From: Hofstenia miamia
Lineage: Eukaryota; Xenacoelomorpha; Acoela
Direction: 5' to 3'
DNA: 64,000 bases
NCBI GenBank assembly: GCA_004352715.1
Contig: SCFE01000096.1
Location: forward strand, 1,715,133 to 1,779,132
Below, piece after piece: positions 25,705 to 38,400 of the stretch. How positions within the stretch are numbered: the first letter of the stretch is position 1; each line of letters begins with the position of its first letter. Made by a program: the position numbers and the translations under genes. The notes under the pieces were generated by a model, which was not told the DNA's origin, ran no database searches, and worked only from the letters and a program-made list of their open reading frames with translations.

Positions 25705-26550
25705 TTCTTAAATTTTATTCGGTGCTGGGATTTATTTGCAAATTTAATAGTTATAGTTAATGTTTAATACGATAGATTTTAATATATTACGTAATGTTTA
25801 TCTCAAATCACTCCTGTTTTAAGCGTTTATAATACAATGTTTAATTACATTAATTTCAATGTTTTGCACTTTGCAATATCATTTATTAAGTATTAAATAT
25901 GTTCTGTGACAAATGTTACAGCCACTTACATTTTAATTATTTTAAAGAAACTTTTCACATTTTCTTATATAGATCACAGTATTGTAGTTATTGTGTACTT
26001 TAAGTTGATTGTATAATTCAAATTTCACAACATGCCGATGAAAGGTCTAAATTTTCATGATTTTCTCTTAATTTTCATACATGGTTTTTTATTTTTAGTG
26101 TTGGATTCTATTAATAGTACTATTTGCATAAAGTTAAAATCAACCGGGAGTCAAATAATCGTTAACTATCCTACATGCGCACAGTGCAAATCTTTGCATC
26201 TCTTACACCCTATCCGTTAATAGTGGCCCCATGTGTTCGAGACACCCTATAAGAAACTGCAAGAGATCCATTGATATCCCACAAGTGTTATATTATTTGT
26301 AAATCGAGCGAGACGGTCTGATAAATTTATGAATATATTTTACGAAAGCGGATTTTTGTCGCAATAGATAAGATCAGAGATTCTCAGCTTTTTTATTTTT
26401 TAAAATTAAATAACTGGTAATTTATTTGAATAACGTCATAAAATTTACACGCCTCCCGAAATATCTACAAAACAAGTATAGTATAAATATTACAGGCTAT
26501 AAATTACTATAGTAACATTTTAAAGACAATTTTTCGTACTCGCCTTGTTA
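25705..26550. other. Downstream of ARMH3, AT-rich
   Basis: The ARMH3 3'UTR should start here. I could not place a poly(A) site with confidence. No other gene is recognised. Confidence 0.4.
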
Positions 26551-27780
26551 AGGCCATGCTACACGAACATTTGTCGCCAATTTTTCGTCCGGACAACTTT
26601 TGTCACCAGTTTCTGTCATCCGAACGAACAACTTTTATTGTTACTTTGGTATGCTACACGAACAACTTTAGTCATTTAGTTTTAGACCAAAGTTGGAGAG
26701 GGGTGCTACACGAACGATTTTAGTTGGCGAAAAAAATTGTTGATAAGTGTTACAACTTTTTATATATCATTTATTTTATAAAATATTTAAGAAGGAATTA
26801 CAAGAATATCCGAATATGCAAAAATATTTAAGTTAAGAAGTTTTAATATTGCTCATGTAACAACAGTTGAACTAAAATAAAATTTAATTATGAACCGGTA
26901 GTAGTCGCATTAAGGAAACAGCATACACGTGCATAAGACTTAATTGTTTATTTCCCGCTGATATTTTGCATAATATAATAACGCATTAAACATTGTGTAC
27001 CCAATTGTACATCAAATTACGACAGTACAAATAACCATGAAAAGGAATTCACAGTACATCGACTCTTATCTATTTTCACCATCTCGCATCTTACATAAAT
27101 TCAAAGGTATTGCCTGCTAACTTGTTTTATAAAACAAATAATGCTCAAATTATTTATCTTTTCAATTCAAAAAGTGATCTGTTAACTAATTCTGCAGCAC
27201 TAAAGATTAATTTCGATTTAAGTTTTTCAGAAAATTCAAAATTTGAAATTAAATTTAATCACATCATGAAGAATCACAAACTCACAAATTCAAAAATAGA
27301 TTTTGGTAATTTATTAGTTTCGATAAATAGTTCTGTTGAAGAATAGAATAGAATTTGTTATTAAGTGTAGTACATTGGCATAATTATACACCTCAACAAA
27401 AGTTACACTTAATGCGTCAATAACAACGATTTCTTCACATTTAAGACACTTATTAAATTACGTTAAAGTTCTCTTGGTTTCATTTGAAATTACCAATGAT
27501 ATATTTGACAAGATCTTGAACATTTTAAGTTTTTCATATGAGCAAAGCTTTGACTAAACTCTGAGAATAATCACTCAAAGTCAAGCAGTATCATTTTTTT
27601 ATGGTTCAGCGTTATTCTGCTGCAACATATCAACATCTTCATTGCTTCATTTTACTTACCGTCTGTTAGAACATTACAACGTTTGGCGAAACTCCTTTAG
27701 TTTATTACTTGTATTCCAGCGTCCTCAAAATATCTACTACATCGAAGTAGTAAATTAATTATTTCGAAGGCAAGGTTGTT

Positions 27781-28038
27781 TTGATAATAGATGAAATATA
27801 TACTGCTCAACGGTTGGAGTACAGAAACGGTGAAATTGTGGGAGTTACTCATGATGGGCATGTAGCTAAAACTATTCTAGCTTTCATGATAAAGTCATTG
27901 ACAAGCACTTACCAAGACGTGGTTGCATTGTTTCCCATTGCTAACTTAAGAGCTGCTATACTAATCATAATTTTACTACAGTCAGTTGTTATTTCTTTAC
28001 AAAAACATTGCGCATGCGTCACAAATCGCCTAGTGTAA
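27781..28038 (+). pseudogene. P-element / THAP9-like transposase fragment
   Basis: The frame contains IIDEIYTAQRLEYRNGEIVG followed by THDGHVAKTILAFMIKSL and YQDVVALFPIANL. This matches the N-terminal half of the RNase-H-like domain in THAP9/P-type transposases: an acidic DE motif in a hydrophobic strand, aromatic-Glu-Tyr, then FM-KSL and a DVV-P strand. The first catalytic Asp (IIDE) is present. The THAP zinc finger, GTP-binding insertion and remaining catalytic residues were not found, so this is a decayed remnant. Confidence 0.6.
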
Positions 28039-28255
28039 CCACTCTAATGTGATTGGTAACCTGTTTTCATCACAACAACAATTATAATTGCAATGCAGTC
28101 TAACCACTCACTGGTAATGCAATTTTGTAATTGCTTTTGTGACTAATCACCTGGTCTAATCGTGGCCTAATTATCTCGAGTGGTTAGACATGCGATTCAA
28201 TCAAAATGTGACAGATCACTTTTGAACCAATCACTAGTCTAACCATGGCCTCAAG
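28030..28255. repeat. Iterated CTAACCACTC / GTGATTGG motif cluster
   Basis: Variants of TAACCACTC, CTAATCACCTGG and CCAATCACTAGTCTAACC, with inverted forms such as GAGTGGTTAGAC, alternate over about 220 bp within the 3.16 kb element. The edges are roughly inverted (CTAGTGTAACCACTC versus CTAGTGATTGG), so it may be a small nested MITE. Confidence 0.4.
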
Positions 28256-29710
28256 CAGAGCACGAGTAGACGCCCTTAATGCGGCTAGGCGCATCATTCG
28301 CTTTTTACCGGATTATCCGCCTCGTGTAAAAGACCCTAACATTGTTTCAATATCTGTATTCGTATTTTCTGGAATATTATTAAACCGCTCCTGAAGAAAT
28401 GTGCTTGTTTAGATTCCTAAATGAGTAATCGTGTAAAAATGGTCTTGAATTTGAGCGGCAAATTGCATAATTATATTATAGTGCGCATTTCACTAAAGCA
28501 TTGAGATGTCAACATGAAGATCTAATTAAATTATTTGAAATGGTTGAAAAAATATCTTCAGTGTAGAATGTTTATGTTTCTTTCGATAACTACATGAATA
28601 TGGATGCAAAACAAGAAGCCTATTAAACATTGCAAATATTTATTTATGTAGGAAATCAATATACATGTATACCTATACAGTAGACAACAACAAAAAAGCA
28701 TTGTAGCTGTTATAGGAATTAGTCTTCTACAGAAATAATAATAAGGGACGCGCGAAACTATTTGTAAACCAATAATTCCAAAATGCATAAAATATGTATT
28801 CTCGACCTATGCTATAAAATTCGATGATAAACAGAAATGGTTTACACTTTTATTATGATAGAAGACAATTTTACGTAATAACTTCATGTTGTTTGTATAT
28901 ATTAATGGCTCTAAAAACTATCTAAATTAATGAAATCATATGAAAAATACGATTATTATAGAGCTATCGCGGCCTACAGAATATAGTATGAAAACTGTGT
29001 CGATGCGTATTTTCATTGGAGAGCGGATTATTACTGTGCACGAATGATGAAATAGGAATGTTGTTTACTTTGAAACTAATAAAAATCATCAAATGCTTGC
29101 ACTGTTTAAATTAAACAATACTTGAGTTCGCAAAGCTACGCTGTGATCGACTTCCCAATCTACATGGATGTAATCACTTTAGGACTCGCAAAGTTCAATT
29201 GTTTTTGGTCACCACAAAGGATTCTTTTTGATGGGTTAATTGTTTTAATTTAATGCTGATATGTAAGCATACAAGCGAAATGTCTACATAGTGATATGTG
29301 TTTATTTTAACATAATTAACATGATTATTAATTCTAAGAATTAGCTAATTTTAAATTTTACAGTCCGAAATGTACTCTGAAAACGATTGTAATTATAGCT
29401 TAAAATTGTTTATTTATCTTTGAAGTTGATAATTACTAGAAAATTGGAGAATTATTTCTCCGACAAAAAAGTTGGTCGGAGCACCCTGCTACACGAACAA
29501 CTTTTGTCATTTAATTACTGGACGACTACAGTTGGCGAAAGTGGTGCTACACGAACATTTTTTATTGTGCAATTTTTGTTACTTCGAACGACCAACTTTA
29601 ATCTAGATACTTACTCCCGATTTTAGTTGTGGAAGAGGGGTGCTACACGAACGATTTTCGTTGGCCAACAAAAATTGGCGACAAAAGTCGTTCTTGTAGC
29701 ATGGGCTTTA

Positions 29711-32700
29711 TACAATTTGTATACTGGCAAGCATTTACCAGAAATATATTTCTGTTTGATGAAAAGTTTCTATAAAATGCACCACTTGCATCAGCAAATA
29801 ATGAATTTTCGTAGTTATAGGCGACTCATTTTGAAAGCATGGAAGAATTTACTAATCCTCAATTTGGTAATTGCCCAACTAATAGGGTCATACTTTTACA
29901 GCAAAAGCTAATTTTCTGACTGTTGTATTGACTTAAAAAAAGAACGGCATCATTTGTTATGACATGCTTCGGCATGACATTGACATCATCAAAGCTTTCC
30001 CACTATGAAATTAACAAATGTTCAATCATATACATACAAACAATGATTCAGGTAGGCTTAATTTAATTTATATTTATAAGCATTTTTCTTGCTTAAACTT
30101 GGTTCCATTAATGCAATTGTGTTTAGTTGAATATCGATAGCTTTGGCTAAAACTTTACATATAAATTCCATGTCACATGATTTATGTAATCTATTCACCG
30201 GTTTTTATTCAATTATTGTAGTTGTATTTCAATCGGATTATCACTCTTCTAATTTATTTTACAGCAATCGATGAGCTTTCAAATCCTGTATTTGTAGATA
30301 TTTTATTTATAGAGACAATTTATAATTTATTGGTCGATTTCAATGTCTAAATATAATTGAGGGTGTATTCATACGATAACACATTAGTATGCAACTCATA
30401 AGTACGAGTATCGCAACCAAGCAACCGAAAAAGTTCATTGCTAATTGAGATGCAAATCTGAACATTGTAATGGGATTTACACAAGATTTGATGACCAATA
30501 TTTTGGACTTCTGAATAAATTTTTACAAAAAATTGTGAATATACTAAGTTTTTCATGCTGAATACGATTTTTGTGTTACATTTTACGTACCATGCATATT
30601 TACTATCATAGTTTTAGGGGGTCTTTACAGGGTCTTAGGATTAAAATTAAATTGCATATATAACAATTGAGGAGAAATTTGAATTCACAATGCTAAAATT
30701 AACCCAATTGCAAAAAATTAAAGCTATAGTGTTCATCACTGTAAAATGAATGTGTTCAGTTAGGTGTTTGAAAGCTTTTGATCGCTTCTGTACGAAAGCA
30801 ATGCATTAATCTCACTTAAAAAGCCTCATTTTACATTATTTGTACTACTAAAAAGTACAATTTTACCCTAGAACTTCAGTAATTATGCTGAAAGTATAAA
30901 AGTAAGGACATCTTGCGGATAAATATGGTTTCTACCTCTCCAGATCTGTTACCAAATTTTTCTACATCCCGATTATTATAGATAAGTTCAACTCAACCCT
31001 ATAATCACTTTGAACAAAGCCTAAGTGACATAGCATTCATTATCACCAGTATCAATGATTTCAAATATTTTGCTCGTTATTTTTTGAATTCTTCTATTCC
31101 GCCATTACCTTTTAACTTAATCACTTGTAGGCAAGTAACACAACTTGTTGCGAATTTGAGAACAGAGGAACTAGAGGCATTGTCGTCTGAAGACAATATC
31201 AACATCGCCACTGTATGTAATTTCATCATTAGGACTGTACTTTGAGCGGACCCCTTGTTATTAATATTGTATACATTGATCCAAAAAGTGTGAAACAGTT
31301 CATCATTTATTCACAAATATGCATATAATTTGTCGTGTTAATTGTATTTTAAGAACTACTTTCATAGATGAAGAAAAGGTTTGAATAGGAGATTTCTTTG
31401 TCCTACCCTATGATACGCTTTGGAAAATATTGTTGGGTTATTTACAAAAGTAAATTTTACTTTTGAATGAACTGTGCACTTCAGAATCCAGGTTTAATCG
31501 CGGAAGCATTTTGTTAAAATTTCTTTAAAAATTATTTATAATTACGTAAATTTGTGCTAAGAAATTCATTAAAAATGTTTATCAAAGAAAATTTTATTTC
31601 ATTTTTATTCCAGTTAATAACAGCAAGATACTTTAGATGCTTTGCAGTTAAGACTATCAAATTTGTTTGACCAATATTTAGTATCTATAAAGATTAGGAG
31701 GCAAGCCTCGCGATTGAGGTTAGCACGCGCAACTCCTGAACGGTAATGCTAAGAACAACAGCGACTAAAATTATAAAATTAAACTATTAACTTACTTTTC
31801 ATTTTTGAATTGGAAACTACTGAAGCTGGTCTATAATTTTGGACTTGCTAAAAATATCACAATTGAAGGACAATCAAGAGTCAAGGATTGAGACCTCTTT
31901 CAGGCAGTCTTGTGTAACTTTCACATTTAAGGTATCTACTGTACAATTACAAGGCCAGTGGTGTACGCAACGGGGGCATGGCATAGCGGAATGCACCACG
32001 TCAGGTTTTCAAAATGGATTTTGATTGTTAAATAAAACACTTTCTGTAAAAAAAACTAAAAAAATTAAAAACTAGGATCGTGAAATGCATTTTTAGAGTC
32101 TATTTTATCATTATTTTAAAAAGATGTGTCACTTACTTGATCATGACTGAGATGTCCCCCAACAGTGAATATTGCCTCTGCAAAAAGCTCATAATAAAAA
32201 CAGGACAGGGGTCTACTATTTTTGATTCAATTATTCTGTTTGCATTGGGTGTACAATTTGTTATTAATTAACTGTGGAATCGATTAGGTTTCACACAAAC
32301 AATGTGTGATTTCTTAGGAAATGTATAGTGTATTTGCGGTTAGTTATTAGAAAATTAAAAGCTTCTGCATTTATTCCTTTTCATGGCTAAGTATTAAAAT
32401 ATTGCTAAAACAGTGGTTTCATTAATTTTAAAAAATCTTGGAGTGCATGCTGACCCCGGTGTGTTTTCACAAATATAATACTTGACGAATGTTTGAAAAT
32501 GTATCACCCAATTCATAAATGTCATCAAAGCACTTATATTAGCAGACAAACATCCGAAAATCAGGATTTCCTTTTGCAATAGCGTGCACTTTAGTTCTAC
32601 AATGACAGTTTGGATGTGTTGATAATTTCATTCAAGAGCAATGTTTGCAGAACAAAAGGCCTCTGTCAAAGCAGTAATGAAAGAACTTTTATTTCTAGCA

Positions 32701-33609
32701 AAGAAATGCAATGACAATTGCTTTAAATCTTGTAGTATGAGGTAACTTGTTTCTGGTCACTGCAGGAATGAATGTGTTTGGTAATTTAAAATTCGATGTT
32801 GCTGGAAGCATATTCAAAAACCATGATGTAAGAACGAAAAAAAATTATTGGTTCTCTTAGAAAATTGTCATATAGATGGTCCCCCGGTAATGCGTTTACA
32901 AATTGTATTCCAGATAGTTTTTCTTTACGTATACTTTTCAATCTTTAAAAAGAGAATGACTTAGTTAATACATTCATCATCAACAGTAAAATATAAGATC
33001 TGCTAAGGGACATGCAAATGAACTATTTATAAATCCCAGTAATCCGCAAGTTTAATATGTCAATTTCCGATAATAAAATGTGGCATTATATCAACTAAAC
33101 TATTTTAGCCCACCCTGTGATAAACACATTTTTTAATAGCGGATACATATTTCATATAGATACAAATATAAACATTTTGCACCCATAAATGTTTTTGAAA
33201 TGCTAAAAAACAAAAAATTCGTTTTCATGTTACGCAACAAAATCTTGGATCTGGTACAAGTATTCACACTTAGCTTAATTTTATAATACAAAACAAGATA
33301 CGATTAATGGTTGTAAAGACTACTTGGCAGTGACATAAATAGACCAGGCCAAGACCCCAGTGCTTTATCAGATTTAAACCTACAAGCTACTTAACATGCA
33401 AAAATTGCCTACAAATATTAAAGAACAATTACATTTATGTATTTCCATGTATTTCACAGAATGATGTCTTTGGACAGCATTTCAATTGGTGATTTACAAA
33501 TAATAAAATGTTAAATATACATGTATAATCATACAAAAATACCCTGTAAAAATTTAAGGAACTACCTTTATTCGAGTATTTCAATGTCTCTCACAAAAAG
33601 CGTCTATAA
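29711..33609. other. Intergenic, AT-rich
   Basis: Nearly 4 kb without a recognisable gene. Open frames are short and unlike any family I know. No tRNA or structured repeat was seen. Confidence 0.4.
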
Positions 33610-34650
33610 TTTCGTCTTTGGAAGCAGTTCAATTGACATTATATAAATGCTCAAAATAGCTAAGTCATCAAATCTTTCACTTGTCATTGAATTGCGCAAT
33701 TAATTTTTTAATCGACTCATAAGGCTGAGACTTCGTTCTGATTGCGCAGAGGTACATTGCAGAGTTAATGCAATTTTAACGAGTTTGGTCAAATAGGAAA
33801 AGACTAGGATGTGTGGCAACAGAACCTCAAGAAATTTTTGGCAATCAGATGGTTTTGAGGCTATACGAGCAATGAAGCTCTTTGTATCTAAAACTTCAAT
33901 GCTCAGGGCAGGTGTATCAATGTCATGCCTTCCTCAGGCATAAAACTTGGCAAAAGGTGTAAAGCAGTCAAAATTGAGAAAGTACTTTGATTTTGGTTGT
34001 AGCGATGCTAAACCTTTGAAGATTTCTTCGTTATGACTACAATGTCCTTACTTTCATCGACAATTAAAGAAAAAAGGAATCTACGGCAATCATTGGCTAT
34101 ACCTTTTCGTATGAGACCGGCCATTACAGCTATATGTTAATTTTGCATTTGGGGACTTATTGTGTATTGCGCATTCTTAGCACCTTCCAAATCCACGGTG
34201 AACTTGGGCGAATATTGTGCAATCACTTTACAAAGTTTTTTGAAATTTCCCTGATTTTCTCAATCGGAATCTTCTTTGTGACAATGAAGCGCTAAGCCTT
34301 AACCACACAAGTACTGGATAACTGCGATAATGTGCTTCATGTAATCTCTATTCTTCTCAATTTCTTAACCTACAGATCTATCAATTTGCGTAATATCTCC
34401 AGACTGCTTTTTTGTTTGAAAATACTCCAAAGTTCTAGTTAGAATACTAATTTGTTATGAAAGTATCGTTGACCATGGATTGAGTAGATGTAAACCACTG
34501 GCAACAGAAACAAAACGCAGCACCATGACTGTCAGAATATTCAAGCTATGGAGCTTCTTTGAACCGCATGTGTTGAAAATCTTGCTGCCGATCGCCATAC
34601 CTAGTTAGGCTGTACTTCAAAAGCTTAGGCTGAATTGGTGCAGAGCAGGA
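33610..34650 (-). pseudogene. hAT transposase remnant (TTF finger, DUF4371-like, dimerisation domain)
   Basis: Read on the minus strand across frames and stops, the parts come in family order. First is a TTF-type finger (SHGAAFCFCCQWF), then KEIEKNRDYMKHIIAVIQYL, GLALHCHKED, GNFKKLCKVIAQYSPKF, AQYTISPQMQN and FLFSLIVDESKDI, which carries the first catalytic Asp region. After a deletion comes the C-terminal dimerisation motif LTLQCTSAQSERSLSLMSRL and MTSERFDDLAILSI. This is the architecture of the ZMYM1/DUF4371-like branch of hAT transposases. Several stops, frameshifts and the loss of the central domain make it inactive. The nearby LINE copy lies on the other strand. Confidence 0.8.
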
Positions 34651-34907
34651 TGCTGATCATGAGCAATGCCAGGTTGTATGTTGGAGTTAAATGCTAAGTA
34701 CAATAACAGACGTATACAAAATTAATTACATTAATGTTTGTGCGTTTATATTCGATACAATATTCTCTGAGTTTGCAATCGTTATCAGAAGAATGAAATG
34801 GGTATCCTGTTGAAAACCCATATACACCAAAATAAATGAAGAGAGAAGATTCACTTATAAGTACTAATTGTTATTAATATTGTACGTAACTGGAAGGTTG
34901 GAAAATT

Positions 34908-37900
34908 TTTAGCTGTTGCAATAAATTCTAATACTTTTAAAATACACAGCTTTCATCGTTAAAATGAAAAACGAAAATATTAGTACCTTGCTTGACAAGC
35001 TATCAGAAAATATATCAAAGACCTACAATTCAAAAGCTGTAATGAAGGTAGGCATGAAAGACGAGATGTTAAATCTCATATCTAGTGTTAAAAATGCAAT
35101 AATTGATGAACTATTACTTCAGCGTGATGATAATAAATCAAAAAGTGAAAATCCAATGGCAACTAAAATCCCGTCATATTCAGATGTTGCTAAAAGCACC
35201 CTAGACTTACAAACTGTATCAGTTAAATTAAGTAATACTCACCCTGTTGTTAATTCTTTGAAGTCAATGCATAATGAGATTTTAAATAACATCTGCTAAA
35301 CGACAACACCTTAAATCTACAGCTTCTGGAAAACCTATATTGTGGTTTCCAAAAACTAAGTCAATCGAACCCGTAATTTTGCAGTTGAAAAAAGATGGAA
35401 ATACTCCAGAGAAAGAATTCAAGTTTCTTCCGATTATATCTATTTCCTATATTCCTAGTATTTACCAAAAACCAGAGAAACAAAAATTCAGATCTGATTT
35501 TGCCATTCAAAATCCGGGAATAATTGAAGAAAATTCAACTTTCTCTCTACTATATTCCTACAAGGTAAAGTCTACTATATTCCTACAAGGTAAAGTCTGG
35601 TGATTTCATTGCTATTTTACAGGTTGGTACAAAGGAACACAAAAATATTTTGAAAAGTCTGTTTATTACAATGTGTAATAAAATATGTATTGTTAAAGAT
35701 GTAGTAAAGCCACATCAATGTTCACATTGCTTGTGATTTAATCAAATGTGATTGCAATGTAAGGAAACTCAATCCAATTGTTATAAATGCAGAGATAAAC
35801 AAAAACTGTAATGGTATGGTTTGAAATGCTTAAATTGCAAAGCATCTTCTGATGATGAAATTAAGAGCTCTTGTATGACACATGGAAGTATATCTTCAAA
35901 ATGTCCAGTTCTTAAAGAACAGGTATGCAGGCTTGAAGCAAAAATTGATTGGGGAAAAAACCCATCAAATATCTGACTAGATGAGTGTATTTTTCCCAAG
36001 ATAGTTTTGATTAATGCAATGTCAGTACTACGCTATCTTCCTGCTGGAATAATTGTAACTACTGCAATTGGAAATTATTTAGATGAGAAGAATATTGATG
36101 TATGTTTAATTACTGAGTCTCATATTTGTTCTAATCATCTAGACCACTACATTGCAATAAATGGTTACATGCATTATCACAAGGACAGGAATATCTGCAA
36201 TTGCAGAAAAGTCCAATGTGATAAACTCCACAAAGGTGGTGAAGTTCTTGTCTATGTACATAAATCTTTTAGTAGCAAAATACTAGATGAGGGTCAAAAC
36301 TAAGCTGAATCACTGTGGATTTTGGTCAAGAAATTTTCTAAGAAATTTATTTTTAATGTATCATATCATCCTCCCAAACACCAAATCAAATTGTTAGAAT
36401 TTCTAGCACAATCATTTACTATGCTGCAGAATAACTACAAGCATAAACCAATTGTAATTGGTGGAGATTGGAACAGATTAGATATTAATGAATTCCTTGA
36501 TGAAATGGGGCTTACTCCCCTGAAAAGTCCCCTACAAGAGGAAATGCTACACTTGACTTGTTGTTTACTAGTCATCCGCATCTCATTTGGGATGTAATTA
36601 GTGAAGATATGCAGATTAATTCTGACCATAAAGCTCTTGTAGTGCTACCATACAAAAGGATTTCTAATAATCGTACTAAAGCATTTTTTAGAGATTATTC
36701 TAGAAAATATCTCATTAATTTTATGGAATTGATGCACTCTGAGGATTTTTCAAAATTTAGCAATGGTTCAGATTTTAATTTAAATATCTCAAATTTGGAA
36801 TGCCAAATTTTGGAATTCATTCAAATTTCTTTTTCTTTAAAATCTGTATGGATGAGTGAAAGGGATCCTGAATGGATAACTCCAAAGATAAAGCATCTCC
36901 TAAATCAGAAATGAAAAATTAACAACAAACATAGATTTTTGAAGGCAAAAACAGTTGAAGACAGAATCCAAAAAATGAAGTTCTCAAATATGGAAAGAAT
37001 AGGAGCAAAAAATTGGTGGAGAAATGTAGATATGATATCTAACAGGTAATATTCTAGCAATCATATTTGCTTGGATAGTTTTATTGCAGAAGATCTAGAC
37101 ATAAATCTAGCTGCAAGATCTCAGCAAGATATTAATTATAAACATAAGAACCCCCATGTTTTGATTTGTCATCCTCAGCACCACATATACCTTTAAATGT
37201 GGTTTCATATCACTTATGAAAATGCAAAAATCTTCTTGTGTTCTAAACTATTGGGATGTACTGTCACCTATTTATCATAAACTTTGGAATCAATCACTTG
37301 AAGTGGGAGAATTTCCTGCTTGCTATAAGATAGCAGATGTTTATCCCTTGTCTAAAGTTAAGATTGCAAAAACTGTTAATGATGTACAGGGAATTAGTAT
37401 TACCTCACTCTCTTCTAGAATATTTGAGACCATTATTCATAAGTATTTTATTTCTTATTACAATTGACCAGGAAGCTGCAGCTTTGTGCTATGATTTATT
37501 TATGAATTCTAAACATGTTTGCTCACGGCTTTATTCATTTACAGTTAATAGATTGCAAAGACTTTTGTACAAGGACACTATCTGTAAGCCTATTGAAATT
37601 TCTCTTGGATCTTCACAAGGCACAGTTAGTGGTCCAAACATTTATTGCAAGTGATTTGTTAAGATGTAGTGAGAACAATTGCTTTATTGTAAAATATTCT
37701 GATGATTCCATGGATGGAGTACTTTGCATCAAGAATCCAAGTGACAATCAAAAACTATCTTTTGCAAATGTTGATTATGAAATAAACAAATGGGCAACAA
37801 ATTTTAATCTAAAGATAAATGAAACCAAAAAATAATTGATATGATTCTCATTTAGTAATTGTAGCACATGCCTATGTGATACATCTAATGTAAATTATTA

Positions 37901-38400
37901 ATGTGTTGAATATTATAACATTTTAGGAATTACTTTTCAAATGAACCTAAAATTCAAGCATCATTGTGATAAACTAATATCTCGTCTCAATGGTCTTAAA
38001 TATATTCTGAAAGACTTAAAATCTAATGGTTACACGATTGAAGTAATCAACAAAGTATTTCAATTATTTTAAGTAGAATTAGATATGGTATTTCAGTATA
38101 TGGTGTAGACATAGTAGCTATGAAGAGAATAAATAGTTTTCTCACATAATGTGTTGCCAAGGGATTTGGTACAAAATTACATGATGCATTTGAAATAAGA
38201 AAAGAGGAAGATCACAAACTAGCAAACAAAATACTAATTAATAAATGTCATCCTCTGCATAGTTACTTTATGGAGCATGTAAACATCCCTAAAACTGAAT
38301 TCAGAAAAAAATTCGCAGTTCAGAATTCATTTAGTATGCATGGAAATTTTTAAAAATGTGTTTTCTCAGCATGCAATTAAAATTGTAAATATCTAAGCCA
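34908..38400 (+). mobile_element. APE-type LINE, older decayed copy (copy 1)
   Basis: This is a homologue of the LINE at 53514 over its whole length, beginning at the same base (TTTAGCTGTTGCAATAAATT), which suggests both start at the true 5' end. ORF1 starts at 34964 and breaks at 35297 and later. A 25 bp tandem duplication (35548-35597) shifts the frame. ORF1 stop TGA CTA G is at 35974-35980 and ORF2 follows in the same frame. ORF2 shows endonuclease strings (ITESHI, GGDWNRLD, SDHKALV) and the RT catalytic box YSDD at 37695-37706, with a deletion of roughly 170 bp near 37460. Many CpG sites of copy 2 are TpG or CpA here. The 3' end is not clearly defined. Confidence 0.88.

Larger units (their letters stand above)
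26551..29707 (+). mobile_element. 3.16 kb terminal-inverted-repeat element with P/THAP9-like fragment
   Basis: The ends AGGCCATGCTACACGAAC and, inverted, AGCCCATGCTACAAGAAC match, continuing into TTTGTCGCCAATTTTT. TTA stands on both outer sides (26548-26550 and 29708-29710), a possible 3 bp target duplication. The motif GCTACACGAAC recurs in direct orientation near both ends (26559, 26651, 26704, 29490, 29543, 29641). The only recognisable coding piece inside is the P/THAP9-like transposase fragment at 27781. P elements normally make 8 bp duplications and PIF/Harbinger 3 bp TWA, so ends and transposase point to different superfamilies. Confidence 0.75.

Noticed and set aside
26540-29720. 8 bp target duplication for a P element at the 3.16 kb element
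   Set aside because: The eight bases outside each end do not match; only TTA is shared.
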